From assembly GCF_003627995.1 (NCBI RefSeq), contig NZ_CP032707.1, positions 1,416,501 to 1,480,500 of the forward strand: a DNA stretch of 64,000 nt. Direction: 5' to 3'. The translations under genes were made by a program, and so were the position numbers. The notes below the pieces were generated by a model, which saw only the letters and a list, made by a program, of their open reading frames with translations, was not told the origin of the DNA and made no database searches. Numbering within the stretch: the stretch's first letter is position 1; each line of letters opens with the position of its first letter. Of this stretch, positions 17,439 to 26,255 are shown in pieces. This DNA comes from Brevundimonas naejangsanensis (GTDB taxonomy: Bacteria > Pseudomonadota > Alphaproteobacteria > Caulobacterales > Caulobacteraceae).

Positions 17439-20400
17439 TTGAACTCCCAGCGCCCCTTGACCGACGACGTTCCCCCTCCCGGGTCTCCTTCCGACGCCCG
17501 CCCGCGCCCCACCACCCGTCGGTCGCGTCTGGGCCGGATGGCGCGGGCGCTCGTCATCGTGCTGGCGCTCCTGCTGCTGCTGGCGGCGGCGCTTTACCTG
17601 AACCGGCGCGCGGCGGCGCGCGAGCTGCTGGTCGGCTGGCTGGACCGGCGCGGCATCGACGCCGACGTCGAGATCGAGAGGCTGGAGCTCAGCGGCTTCG
17701 TCGGCCGCATCGTCATCGGCGACGGCCGTGATCCCGACTTCCGGGTCGAGCGCGTCGAGGTCGACTACGCCCTGGGCATGCCCTGGTCCGAGGCGGGCCT
17801 GGGGGTGACGCCCAGCCGCATCCGCCTGGTGCGGCCTGTCGCCAAGCTCAGCTGGAAGCAGGGCAGGCTGTCCATGGGCAAGCTGGACCCGCTGATCGAG
17901 GAGTTCCTGGCCCGCCCGCCGCGTCCCGAGATGCCCGGGCCCCTGGTCCTCGTCGAGGGCGGGCAGGCGCGCATCGACACCGAATACGGGCCCTTGCGGG
18001 TGCTGGGCGACGCCCGCGTCGACGACGGCAAGCTGATGCGCCTGTCCGGCCGGATGCCCGCCGCCTCGCTGAAGAGCGGGTCGGTCGAGGCGCGCGGCCT
18101 GGGCGGGGTCATCGAGGTGACGACCGTCGGCGACCGGACCGCCGTCAAGCTGCAGGCCCAGGCCGAGCGCTTCGCCCTGGCGGACGCCGGCGGCGAGGGG
18201 TTGGATCTGAGGCTGAGCGGCGACCTGCCCTATCCTGATCTCAAGACGCGGCGCGGCGACGGCCGCGTCGGCCTGAGCGCCCGGCTGACGGCCGACGAAC
18301 TGACCGGCGGTGGCGCTGCGGCCCGGGCCGTTGACGCCACCCTCGACTTCGCCGGGGCGGTCGAGGGCTGGCTGAACGCCTGGCGTCTGGAAGGGCAGGC
18401 GCGCACGGCGGTCAGGGCGGATCGGGTGTGGGGCGAGGGGCTGGACCTGCGCCAGGCGGCGCTGGATCTGGGTCGCGTGGCCCTCTCGGCCTCGGGCGGG
18501 ACAGATGAGAAGACCCTGAAATGGCGCGCGGCCTCGCCCGCGCGGCTGAGCTTGGCCTCGGGCCGCATCGGCGAGGCCCGCCTGGACCAGGCGGTCGTAG
18601 CCTCGCCCGGCGTCGAGGTCGGCGGGCAGGGCAGGGCCTTCGAGGCGCAGGGGCCGGCGACCCTGGCCGCCCGACGCCTGGCCACGGGCGACCTGACGCT
18701 GAACGGCGCACGCGGGCGTCTGGATTTCGACCTGGTGCGCGACGGGGTGACGCGCATCAGCGCCGTGGGCGCCCTAGGCGCCGCCCAGGCCTCGGCGCCC
18801 CTGTTCGGCGCGCCCCGGGCCGACGACGTGCCCGAACTGGCCGAACTCAAGCGGGCGCTTGGCGCCTTCGCCCTGGACGCGCCCCAGGTGCGGCTGGTCA
18901 GCGACAACGCCGGGGTCGAGTTGACCCTGCTGCGGCCGATCACGGCCCGGCCAGCCAACGGCGGCGAACTCAGGCTGTCGGCGGCGACCGGTCCCGCCCT
19001 GGCCCTTGCGGCGGGAGAGGGGGCGCACGGCGCCTTCAGCCTGGCCTCGACGCGCGGCGGCGGCCTGCCCGAGGTCCGGTTCGACGGCGTGCAGTGGCGG
19101 CTGGCGCGGGGTGGCTTTGCGGCGCGGCTGAAGGGGCAGGCGGCGCTCGATTTCGGCCCGGCGCGCGACATCGCCTTCAGCACCGAGGGCGAGTTGGCGT
19201 CCGTCGGGGGGCGGCTGACCTACACGGCGAACCACTGCAGCCCGGTGACGGTGCGCAAGCTGGACCTGGGCGAGAACTCGGTCGAGGCCGTCTCCGGTCG
19301 CGTTTGTCCCACCGGGGAACCTCTGATCTCGGTTCAGGGCGGCGCCTGGCGCGCGCGGGGTCGGCTCGCGGACGTGGCCGCGACCGCGCCCTTCCTGGGG
19401 ATGCGCTTCGCCGAGGCCGAAGGCGATCTGGCGGTGGACGGCGCGCCCGGAGGGACGTCGATGCGCGCCGGGATCGACCGGGCTCTGGTGTTCGACGTCA
19501 CCGACCCGGCCCGCTTCCTGCCGCTTCAGGCGAGGGGCGAGGCGCGGCTGGCCGACGACGTCTGGACCGCGGGCCTGGACCTGTCGCGCCTCGATCAGGC
19601 CGTCGGCCGCGTCGACCTGCGCCATGACGGCCGGGCCGGGGCGGGGAACGCGGTCATTTCGGCGCCCGGCCTGACCTTCACCCAATACGGCCTGCAGCCC
19701 GACGACCTCAGCCCCCTCGTCGCCGACTATGTGAAGTCGCCGGTCGAGGGCTCGGCCGCCTTCGAGGGGCGGTTCGACTGGACGGCCGAGGGCGCGACCA
19801 GCTCCGGCGTCCTGACCGTGCCGGAACTGGACTTCACCAGCCCGGCGGGCAAGGTCGAGGGGCTGAAGGGCCGGGTCGAGTTCACCAGCCTCACCCCCCT
19901 GGTCACGGCCCCGGACCAGCGCCTGACGGCCGATCGGGTGCAGACCGTCACCCCCCTGACCGATCTGGAGCTGCGGTTCGGCCTGGACGAGGCGGCCCTG
20001 CATCTCCAGGGCGGGCAGGTCCGGGCCGCCGGCGGCCGCATCCGCGTCGAGGCTCTGGACCTTCCGCTGACGCCGGGCCAGGCCTGGGGCGGCGTCATCC
20101 TGGTCGAGGGCATCCAGCTCAACGAACTGATCAAGAGCGCCAATCTTCAGGACAAGGCCGAGCTGGACGCCGTGGTCTCGGGGCGGCTGCCCTTCACCTA
20201 TGATCCGAAGACGGGCTGGCGCGTGACGGGCGGCGTGCTGAACGGCGTGCGCCCCGGCCGCCTGTCGATCCAGCCCGAGGTCTTCGACGACCTGGCCGCG
20301 GGCGGCGGCGAGGCTTCGGCCGCCCTGCCGCCCAACACCATGCAGGACCTGGCCTATCAGGCGATGCAGGATCTGGCGATCAGCGACCTGACGGCCGAGG

Positions 20401-20651
20401 TCAACAGCCTGGACGGAGGCCGTCTGGGCGTGCGCTTCCACATTCGCGGCCGCCACGATCCGCCCGAGCGCGAGCAGTTGCGCCTGACCTTCATGGAGCT
20501 GCTCCGGCGCGACTTCCTGAACAAGAAGCTCAACCTGCCGTCCGACACCCCTATCGACCTGACGCTGGACACCACCTGGAACGTCAACCAGATCGTGTCC
20601 GACCTGCTGGAATACGCGCGCCGGGGCGAGGAGCCGCAACCTAAGCCTTGA
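17439..20651 (+). CDS. ydbH: YdbH-like AsmA-family intermembrane lipid-transport protein
   Basis: About 1,070 residues. A short arginine-rich cytoplasmic N-terminus precedes one membrane helix (LVIVLALLLLLAAALYL) and a very long beta-rich repetitive region. The C-terminal YdbH domain includes GGVILVEGIQLNELIKSA and SGRLPFTYDPKTGWRVTGG. In E. coli, YdbH, TamB and YhdP span the periplasm and move phospholipids to the outer membrane. ynbE and ydbL homologues follow at once, which fixes the family. The start is uncertain: TTG at 17439 gives the full frame, and ATG at 17538 (MARALVIVL) is the alternative. Neither has a strong ribosome site. Confidence 0.88.
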   Translation: MNSQRPLTDDVPPPGSPSDARPRPTTRRSRLGRMARALVIVLALLLLLAAALYLNRRAAARELLVGWLDRRGIDADVEIERLELSGFVGRIVIGDGRDPDFRVERVEVDYALGMPWSEAGLGVTPSRIRLVRPVAKLSWKQGRLSMGKLDPLIEEFLARPPRPEMPGPLVLVEGGQARIDTEYGPLRVLGDARVDDGKLMRLSGRMPAASLKSGSVEARGLGGVIEVTTVGDRTAVKLQAQAERFALADAGGEGLDLRLSGDLPYPDLKTRRGDGRVGLSARLTADELTGGGAAARAVDATLDFAGAVEGWLNAWRLEGQARTAVRADRVWGEGLDLRQAALDLGRVALSASGGTDEKTLKWRAASPARLSLASGRIGEARLDQAVVASPGVEVGGQGRAFEAQGPATLAARRLATGDLTLNGARGRLDFDLVRDGVTRISAVGALGAAQASAPLFGAPRADDVPELAELKRALGAFALDAPQVRLVSDNAGVELTLLRPITARPANGGELRLSAATGPALALAAGEGAHGAFSLASTRGGGLPEVRFDGVQWRLARGGFAARLKGQAALDFGPARDIAFSTEGELASVGGRLTYTANHCSPVTVRKLDLGENSVEAVSGRVCPTGEPLISVQGGAWRARGRLADVAATAPFLGMRFAEAEGDLAVDGAPGGTSMRAGIDRALVFDVTDPARFLPLQARGEARLADDVWTAGLDLSRLDQAVGRVDLRHDGRAGAGNAVISAPGLTFTQYGLQPDDLSPLVADYVKSPVEGSAAFEGRFDWTAEGATSSGVLTVPELDFTSPAGKVEGLKGRVEFTSLTPLVTAPDQRLTADRVQTVTPLTDLELRFGLDEAALHLQGGQVRAAGGRIRVEALDLPLTPGQAWGGVILVEGIQLNELIKSANLQDKAELDAVVSGRLPFTYDPKTGWRVTGGVLNGVRPGRLSIQPEVFDDLAAGGGEASAALPPNTMQDLAYQAMQDLAISDLTAEVNSLDGGRLGVRFHIRGRHDPPEREQLRLTFMELLRRDFLNKKLNLPSDTPIDLTLDTTWNVNQIVSDLLEYARRGEEPQPKP

Positions 20652-20738
20652 TGGGCGGCTCCGCTTTGTTCAGAACCCATTCACCCGCACCGGCGTTAGA
20701 TCGTCGGGACCTCAACGCCGCCTTCGGAGATCGGCCCC

Positions 20739-20939
20739 ATGAATCGGCCCATGATCAGCAAGCGCCAGATCGTCGCCCTGCTCGGCCTCGGCACCGCCAG
20801 CCTGGCGGCCTGCGCCCCCACGGTGAACATCAAGTTCAGCGAGCCGTTGCAGATCTACGCCAAGCTGGACGCCGACATCCGCATCAAGCTGGACCAGGAA
20901 CTGCAGAACCTGCTCCGCGAAAACCCCAACCTGTTCTGA
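20739..20939 (+). CDS. ynbE: YnbE-like lipoprotein
   Basis: A 66-residue lipoprotein: signal with lipobox GTASLAACAPTV, then the typical YnbE core VNIKFSEPLQIYAKLDADIRI and a short end containing LDQELQNLL. In E. coli the outer-membrane lipoprotein YnbE docks on the C-terminus of YdbH to complete the lipid bridge. The position between ydbH and ydbL supports the call. A GGAG upstream supports the start at 20739; ATG at 20751 is an alternative. Confidence 0.9.
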   Translation: MNRPMISKRQIVALLGLGTASLAACAPTVNIKFSEPLQIYAKLDADIRIKLDQELQNLLRENPNLF

Positions 20940-20956
20940 TACGAAAGGGGGCTGAC

Positions 20957-21316
20957 ATGACTTATCGCAAACTCTTCGTGGCCGTGGCCGCCGTCGCCGC
21001 TCTGGGCGTCGCCGCCGGGGCCGCCGTGGCCCAGACCGCCTCGCAAAAGGCCCTGGTCGACCAGGCCAAGGCCGCTGGTTCGGTCGGCGAGCAGGCCGAC
21101 GGCTACCTCGGCGTGCGCACCTCCGTGAACGCCGACACCCAGGCCGCCGTCAGCGCCACCAACGCCGGTCGCCGCCAGGCCTACGCCCGCAGCGCCGCCG
21201 ACGCCGGCACCACGGCGGATGTGGCCGGCGCCCGCATGTTCGAGACCCAGCTCTTCCCGCGCATCAGCTCGGGCCAGTGGTACAAGAACGCCCAGGGGCA
21301 GTGGGTCCAGCGCTGA
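20957..21316 (+). CDS. ydbL: YdbL-family periplasmic protein (DUF1318)
   Basis: A 119-residue protein with a Sec signal (LFVAVAAVAALGVAAGAAVAQ). The DUF1318 core has VDQAKAAGSVGEQADGYLGV, then repeated Ala-rich helices and the C-terminal FPRISSGQWYKNAQGQW. In E. coli YdbL is a periplasmic partner that keeps YnbE from over-assembling on YdbH. Start at 20957 with GAAAGGGG about 6 bp upstream. Frame continues upstream through ynbE, but that part is a different frame and not coding. Confidence 0.88.
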   Translation: MTYRKLFVAVAAVAALGVAAGAAVAQTASQKALVDQAKAAGSVGEQADGYLGVRTSVNADTQAAVSATNAGRRQAYARSAADAGTTADVAGARMFETQLFPRISSGQWYKNAQGQWVQR

Positions 21317-21338
21317 CCTGAATCGGGTGAGCTGACCC

Positions 21339-21644
21339 ATGGCGCAGGCTCGCGGCGGCCGTCTCGGACGTTTCCTGCGCGCCCTGATCCTGGCGGCGGC
21401 CATCTCGGCCGTCGTCACCCTGGGGCTGGCGGGCTACTGGCGCCTGATCGGCGGCGGCGCCATGACCATCCACGGCTGGATCGCCATGGGCCTGGGCGTG
21501 CTGGGCACGGTGGGCCTGGCCTGGGGGCTGATGCTCCTGGCCTTCCGCTCAGACCGCGAGGGCTGGGACGACCGCGTCGACAACCATCTCGACCCCGGCC
21601 TGAACCCCGACGATCGCTCGGGCGAGGACGACGACCTCTACTGA
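21339..21644 (+). CDS. Small two-helix membrane protein, hypothetical
   Basis: A 101-residue protein: basic N-terminus, two membrane helices (about 17-35 and 46-67), and an acidic C-terminal tail (FRSDREGWDDRVDNHLDPGL). No known domain recognised. It starts 22 bp after ydbL and is probably read in the same operon, so it may serve the YdbH lipid-transport complex. That is inference from position only. Confidence 0.75.
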   Translation: MAQARGGRLGRFLRALILAAAISAVVTLGLAGYWRLIGGGAMTIHGWIAMGLGVLGTVGLAWGLMLLAFRSDREGWDDRVDNHLDPGLNPDDRSGEDDDLY

Positions 21645-21687
21645 GCCCGTTCAGGTCGAGAGCCCGTATGGCTCATTGATTTATTTC

Positions 21688-21790
21688 GTCATTCTCGGGC
21701 GTCCCGAGAATCCAGAAACGCGACGCTTGAGATGCAGACTTCGGCGTCAGCCAATCATGCCTCGAGCGTCTGGAGCCCCGGGACAAGCCC
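21688..21790. repeat. Hairpin and imperfect inverted repeat after the ydbH operon
   Basis: A perfect 9-bp hairpin (ATTCTCGGG at 21691-21699, CCCGAGAAT at 21703-21711) lies at the left end. A more distant arm (CCCAGGGATGACG around 21790) pairs loosely with CGTCATTCTCGGG. It can act as terminator for both the ydbH operon and the convergent methyltransferase gene. Confidence 0.6.
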
Positions 21791-21821
21791 AGGGATGACG
21801 CAAGAAGGCAATGAAGGGACT

Positions 21822-22973
21822 CTAGGCGGCGGCTCCGGCGCGCGCGTCTTGCAGGGCGGGCAGCAGCAGCTGCCGCGTCAGGGCCTCGACCACGGGCACG
21901 GCCACGGCGTCGCCCATCAGCTTCAAGGCCGCGCTCTCGCTGGCCGGCAGGCGGTAGGCGTCGTCCACCCCCATCAGGCGCGCGGCCTCGCGCCCGGTCA
22001 GGCGCCGCAGGGCGACCCGGCCCTTGTCGACGACTGCCACATATTGCCGTGACGAGCCCCCCGAGGGGGTGCGCAGGCAGCCGGCCAGGCCGTCGAAGCG
22101 CATCTCCAGCCGCTGGACCTTGCGGCCGTTCTCGATGCGCACGCGGCGGAAGGCGGCGCCGATGCGGCGCTCGCCGGAAGCCCGGATCGCCTCCAGCCGC
22201 GCCCGGTGCAGGGGCGAGGCCATGGCCAGCAGCGTCCGCGTCTCGGCCGCCTTGAACACCGGCGCGCCGGGCTCGAGCAGGGCGGCCAGGTTCCGGTTGC
22301 GGCGGGGCGGCGGCGCCAGGTCCCACCAGGCCCAGGCGGCCTTGACCGCCTCGGGCAGGCGCGTGTGGGCGGCGATCACCCGGGCGGAATGGAAGGGCCC
22401 CGCCGGGCCGGGCCGACGCGCGCCTTCGGTTTCGCGCATGGCGACGATGAACAGGCGCGGACGCGACTGCGGCAGCCATAGGGCGGCGTCGATCTCCAGG
22501 GCGCCGACCGTATAGCCGGCCTCGGCCATGGCCCCGCAGACGGCGACGAAATCGGCGCCCCCGCCCGAGGTCAGCAGGCCGATGACGTTCTCGATCACCA
22601 CGATGCGCGGGCCGCGCCCCTCGGCGTCCAGGGCCTGCATCAGCTTCCAGAAGCCCCAGAAGGCGCCCGAGCGCTGGGCCTGCAGCCCGCCGCGCGCCCC
22701 GGCCAGGCTGACGTCCTGGCATGGCGAGGAGGCCCAGCACAGGTCCGGCGCGCCGGGGATCTGCTCGGGCGTCAGCGTCCAGACGTCGCCTTCGATCAGG
22801 GGAACGTCCGGGTGGTTGGCGCGAAAGGCGCGCGCCTTGGCCGGGTCGATGTCGTTGGCCAGGACGGTGCGGAAGCCGGCGCCCTCCAGATTCAGGCCCA
22901 GGCCCGCCAGCCCGCCCCCCGCGAAGAATTCGCAGGCCGTGAGGGCGGCGTCGGAGGCGGGGCGAATCGGCAT
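21822..22973 (-). CDS. DNA (cytosine-5) methyltransferase, orphan
   Basis: A 383-residue C5 methyltransferase with all key motifs in order: I (FFAGGGLAGLGL, AdoMet), IV (SSPCQDVSLAG, catalytic Cys), VI (IENV), VIII (QSRPRLFIV), a target-recognition region, IX (RLTGREAARLMG) and X (LMGDAVAVPV). No restriction endonuclease or Vsr gene lies beside it, so it is probably a solitary regulatory-type enzyme. The recognised sequence cannot be read from the protein. It stands alone between a repeat and a divergent lipoprotein gene. Confidence 0.92.
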   Translation of the reverse strand: MPIRPASDAALTACEFFAGGGLAGLGLNLEGAGFRTVLANDIDPAKARAFRANHPDVPLIEGDVWTLTPEQIPGAPDLCWASSPCQDVSLAGARGGLQAQRSGAFWGFWKLMQALDAEGRGPRIVVIENVIGLLTSGGGADFVAVCGAMAEAGYTVGALEIDAALWLPQSRPRLFIVAMRETEGARRPGPAGPFHSARVIAAHTRLPEAVKAAWAWWDLAPPPRRNRNLAALLEPGAPVFKAAETRTLLAMASPLHRARLEAIRASGERRIGAAFRRVRIENGRKVQRLEMRFDGLAGCLRTPSGGSSRQYVAVVDKGRVALRRLTGREAARLMGVDDAYRLPASESAALKLMGDAVAVPVVEALTRQLLLPALQDARAGAAA

Positions 22974-23070
22974 GGGGCGACATTAACCCAGCCGAGGCGC
23001 TTTGGCGCCTGTCTTGACGCTTGCTGGTCAAACCGGGACCTTCGCCGCCAAAGCCGAGAAAGGACCGCCC

Positions 23071-23529
23071 ATGCGCGCCGCCATGCTGTTCCCCGCCGCC
23101 GTCCTCGGCCTGGCCCTGACCGCCTGTTCGCAGCCGGGCGGCGGCGAGGCCCCGGCCCCGGCCAAGACCGAGCCCCGCACCCTGGCCGGGGTCGATCTGG
23201 ACCAGCCGGTGCGGGTGCTGGGGACCGAGCCCTTCTGGGCGGTGGAGATCACGCCCCAGGGCCTGACCTATTCGGGCGTCGACCGGGCCGAGCAGAAGGC
23301 CGCCAACCCCGGTCCGGTGCTGCAGGGCGCCCTGGCCAGCTGGACGGCCAGGACCGAGGCGGGGACGCCCCTGGTCGTCACCCTGACCGCGACCGACTGT
23401 TCGGACGGCATGAGCGACCGCACCTACCCCCTGGCCGCCCGGGTCGAGATCGGCGGCGAGACCCTGACCGGCTGCGCCGCCGCCTCGGCCGCGATCGAGC
23501 GGGCCGGAGAGGGCGGCCGCGTGGAATAA
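23071..23529 (+). CDS. COG3650-like small lipoprotein
   Basis: A 152-residue lipoprotein (signal and lipobox VLGLALTACSQPG). The mature domain has VRVLGTEPFWAVEITPQGL, then CSDGMSDRTYPLAARV and TGCAA, whose two cysteines may form a disulfide. This is the pattern of a family of uncharacterised bacterial lipoproteins (COG3650). The start at 23071 has GAGAAAGGA upstream; an earlier in-frame start at 23002 is less likely. Confidence 0.75.
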   Translation: MRAAMLFPAAVLGLALTACSQPGGGEAPAPAKTEPRTLAGVDLDQPVRVLGTEPFWAVEITPQGLTYSGVDRAEQKAANPGPVLQGALASWTARTEAGTPLVVTLTATDCSDGMSDRTYPLAARVEIGGETLTGCAAASAAIERAGEGGRVE

Positions 23530-23609
23530 GGCGCAGCTGGCGCCGGGCTTGCAGCGCCCGCCGGCGCAGGGCCGGGCCGTTCCCGGCTGCTTCATGGCAG
23601 GACGCCCTG

Positions 23610-24743
23610 ATGACGCCCGTCGCGACGCCGATCGATCTCCGTCCCCTGACCGCCCTGCGGTTCTTCGCCGCCTTGTGGGTGGTGGTCTATCTGCTTTGGC
23701 CCAATCTGGCGGTCGACGGCATGCCCGCCTTGGCCGCCAAGGGCTACCTGGGGGTCGAGCTCTTCTTCGTCCTGTCGGGCTTCATCCTCAGCCACGTCTA
23801 TCTGCAGGCCTTCGGCGAGCAGCGCTTCGGCTATCGCGGCTTCCTGTGGGCGCGGATCGCGCGGGTCTATCCGCTGCACCTGTTCACCCTGGTCGGCGTC
23901 ATGGCCCTGGGCCTGACGGCGACGGCGGCGGGGATGGCGATCGATTCCAGCGTGCTGAGCTGGAAGACCCTCCTGCCCAACCTGCTGATGGTCCACGCCT
24001 GGGGCTTCGCGGGCGAGGCGGGCTGGAACCATCCGTCCTGGTCGATCTCGGCCGAGTGGTTCGCCTATCTGAGCTTTCCCCTGTTCGCGGCGGCGGCCTG
24101 GACGCTGCGCCGTCAGCCGTGGGTGGCCGTCGCGGCGGCGGCGCTGCTGCTGGCCGTCCTCCATATCGGGTTCGAGCGCCTAGCCGGCTATCGGCTGACC
24201 GAGGCGACGTTCAAATGGGGGGCGCTGCGGATCGCGCCCTGCTTCGCCTACGGCTGCGCCCTCTACCTCGCCCATCGTCGCGGGCCCGTGCCGCGCGCCC
24301 GCCTTCTGGCCTTGGTGGCCGCGGGGGCGATGGTCGTGAGCGCCGCCCTGCTGAGCTGGGACGGGGTCGTCGTCCTGGCCGGGGGGCTCTTGATTCTGGC
24401 TCTGGCCGGCCTGCCCGCCGAGCGGCCGGGCGTCATGGGCTCGTCCGCCGCCGTTTATCTCGGAGAGATCAGTTACGCCGTGTATATGCTGTGCGCGCCC
24501 TGGCAGATGCTGGCGGTCAACGTCATGTCGCGGCTGATCGGCGCCGAAGACAAGAAGCTGCCCCTTCTGTTGTGGCTGGGGATCATCCTCGGCTTGATTG
24601 TCGCCGCGGTCCTCGTCCACCGGCTGATCGAACGGCCCGCGCGGCGCGTCCTGCGCGGATGGGCGGACGAACGGCGATCATCTGTGGATCAGCCGTCGAA
24701 ACAGTCGGAAACGGTTCTTCAACATTCGGACTCTATCGTCTAA
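23610..24743 (+). CDS. Acyltransferase 3 family membrane protein
   Basis: A 377-residue protein with about ten membrane helices and the acyltransferase-3 pattern: LRPLTALRFFAALWVVVYLL at the start, then GYLGVELFFVLSGFILSHVY and FLWARIARVYPLHLFTL. NHPSWSISAEWFAYLSFPL and GEISYAVYMLC follow. The first helix carries V-V-Y where many members have V-V-x-H, which may affect the catalytic histidine. Family members O-acetylate sugars of LPS, capsules or peptidoglycan at the inner membrane. No polysaccharide cluster lies nearby to suggest the target. Confidence 0.88.
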   Translation: MTPVATPIDLRPLTALRFFAALWVVVYLLWPNLAVDGMPALAAKGYLGVELFFVLSGFILSHVYLQAFGEQRFGYRGFLWARIARVYPLHLFTLVGVMALGLTATAAGMAIDSSVLSWKTLLPNLLMVHAWGFAGEAGWNHPSWSISAEWFAYLSFPLFAAAAWTLRRQPWVAVAAAALLLAVLHIGFERLAGYRLTEATFKWGALRIAPCFAYGCALYLAHRRGPVPRARLLALVAAGAMVVSAALLSWDGVVVLAGGLLILALAGLPAERPGVMGSSAAVYLGEISYAVYMLCAPWQMLAVNVMSRLIGAEDKKLPLLLWLGIILGLIVAAVLVHRLIERPARRVLRGWADERRSSVDQPSKQSETVLQHSDSIV

Positions 24744-24775
24744 GGCTTGTTCCGCGTCAGTCGGGAGCACGCCCC

Positions 24776-25306
24776 ATGATGAAACGGCTCACTGCCGCCG
24801 CGCTTGCGGCGACCCTGGGATTCTTTGCGCTCGGTTCGACCCCGGCACAGGCCGGCGACGCCTATTGGCAGTGCGTGACCTTCGCGCGCATGTTCTCGGG
24901 CATCCAGCTGTTCGGCGACGCCTGGACCTGGTGGCGCCAGGCCGTCGACAAGTTCCGCACCGGCGACGCGCCGGAAACCGGCTCGGTCCTGGTGTTCCAG
25001 CCGCACGGCCGGATGAGCGCCGGCCACGTCGCCGTGGTCTCGGACGTGCTGACCGACCGCGTGATCCGCGTCACCCACGCCAACTGGGGCGGCAGCCGCG
25101 GCAAGGTCGAGGAGAACGTCACCGTCGTCGACGTCTCCCCTTCGGGCGACTGGAGCCGGGTCAAGGTCTGGTACAACCCGATCAACGACCTGGGCACGAC
25201 GGTCTATCCGACCTACGGCTTCATCTACAAAGGCGCGCGCGAGGCGTTCGAGAACGGCCGTCAGATGGCCGCCGCCGCCGCCAACGAAGGCCGCGCCTCC
25301 AACTAG
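24776..25306 (+). CDS. Exported CHAP-domain amidase-like protein
   Basis: A 176-residue protein with a Sec signal (LAATLGFFALGSTPAQA, cleavage near 27). A CHAP (cysteine-histidine) domain follows: catalytic Cys in YWQCVTFARMFSG, ETGSVLVFQPHG, and catalytic His in SAGHVAVVSDV. HANWGG lies after it. CHAP enzymes cut peptidoglycan stem peptides or crossbridges, or act on glutathionyl compounds. The start at 24776 has GGGAG 9 bp upstream. It is 32 bp after the acyltransferase and on the same strand. Confidence 0.85.
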   Translation: MMKRLTAAALAATLGFFALGSTPAQAGDAYWQCVTFARMFSGIQLFGDAWTWWRQAVDKFRTGDAPETGSVLVFQPHGRMSAGHVAVVSDVLTDRVIRVTHANWGGSRGKVEENVTVVDVSPSGDWSRVKVWYNPINDLGTTVYPTYGFIYKGAREAFENGRQMAAAAANEGRASN

Positions 25307-25355
25307 GCGCTTCTGGGCTCTGGCGCGCATCGCCTGATCGGGCGATAGCTGGCGC

Positions 25356-26198
25356 ATGACCGACGCAAACGACATTCGCGGACACGCCATCGACACGGCC
25401 AAGCACGAGCCGCAGGGCGTGACCTACGCCGGCTATCTGGCGCTCGACGACCTGCTCAGCGCCCAGAAGCCCCGCTCCGACCAGCATGACGAAATGCTGT
25501 TCATCGTCATCCACCAGACCAAGGAACTGTGGCTCAAGCAAATCCTGCACGAGGTGGCCCTGGCCCAGACGCTGATCCGCGCGGGCGACCTGGTGCCCGC
25601 CTACAAGAGCCTGGCCCGCGTCAGCCGCATCCAGGCCGTCATGACCCAGAGCTGGGACATCCTGGCCACCATGACGCCGTCCGACTATCTGAAATTCCGC
25701 GGCGACCTGGGCGCCAGCTCCGGCTTCCAGAGCGACCAGTTCCGCCGTCTGGAGACCATGCTGGGCCTGAAGGACCCGCGCTTCCTGCGCTTCCACGCCG
25801 AGCGTCCCCAGGCGCACGCCGCGCTGGAGGCTGCGCTGAAGGCCCCCAGCCTCTATGACGACGCCCTGCGCCAGCTGTCGCTGGCGGGCCTGCCGGTTCC
25901 CGCCGAGGTGCTGAACCGCGATGTCAGCCAGTCCTATGAACCGTCCGAGGGCGTCGAAGCCGCCTGGCTCGAGGTCTATCGCGACACCGAGCGCTGGTGG
26001 CCCCTCTATCAACTGGCCGAGAAGCTGGTCGACCTGGACGACGCCCTGCTGACCTGGCGGCACAAGCATGTGATCACCGTCGAGCGGATCATCGGCCGCC
26101 GTCAGGGCACGGGCGGCACCGACGGGGTCGGCTATCTGGTCGAGACGCTGAAGCGCCGCTGCTTCCCCGAGCTCTGGTCGCTGCGCACCAAGCTCTGA
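25356..26198 (+). CDS. kynA: Tryptophan 2,3-dioxygenase
   Basis: A 280-residue heme dioxygenase. Seen: GVTYAGYLALDDLLSAQKP, the active-site histidine segment FIVIHQTKELWLKQILHE (about residue 53), SGFQSDQFRRLE, and the proximal heme histidine H238 in WRHKHVITVERIIG, followed by GTGGTDGVGYL. It opens the tryptophan indole ring to N-formylkynurenine, the first step of kynurenine catabolism or NAD synthesis. No kynB or kynU is next to it, so the remaining pathway genes must be elsewhere. Confidence 0.95.
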   Translation: MTDANDIRGHAIDTAKHEPQGVTYAGYLALDDLLSAQKPRSDQHDEMLFIVIHQTKELWLKQILHEVALAQTLIRAGDLVPAYKSLARVSRIQAVMTQSWDILATMTPSDYLKFRGDLGASSGFQSDQFRRLETMLGLKDPRFLRFHAERPQAHAALEAALKAPSLYDDALRQLSLAGLPVPAEVLNRDVSQSYEPSEGVEAAWLEVYRDTERWWPLYQLAEKLVDLDDALLTWRHKHVITVERIIGRRQGTGGTDGVGYLVETLKRRCFPELWSLRTKL

Positions 26199-26255
26199 GG
26201 CCGCAACCTTCGCCGCGGGCAGGGGTTCTGTTCCTGGTCAGCAGCGGAGGGCCCC

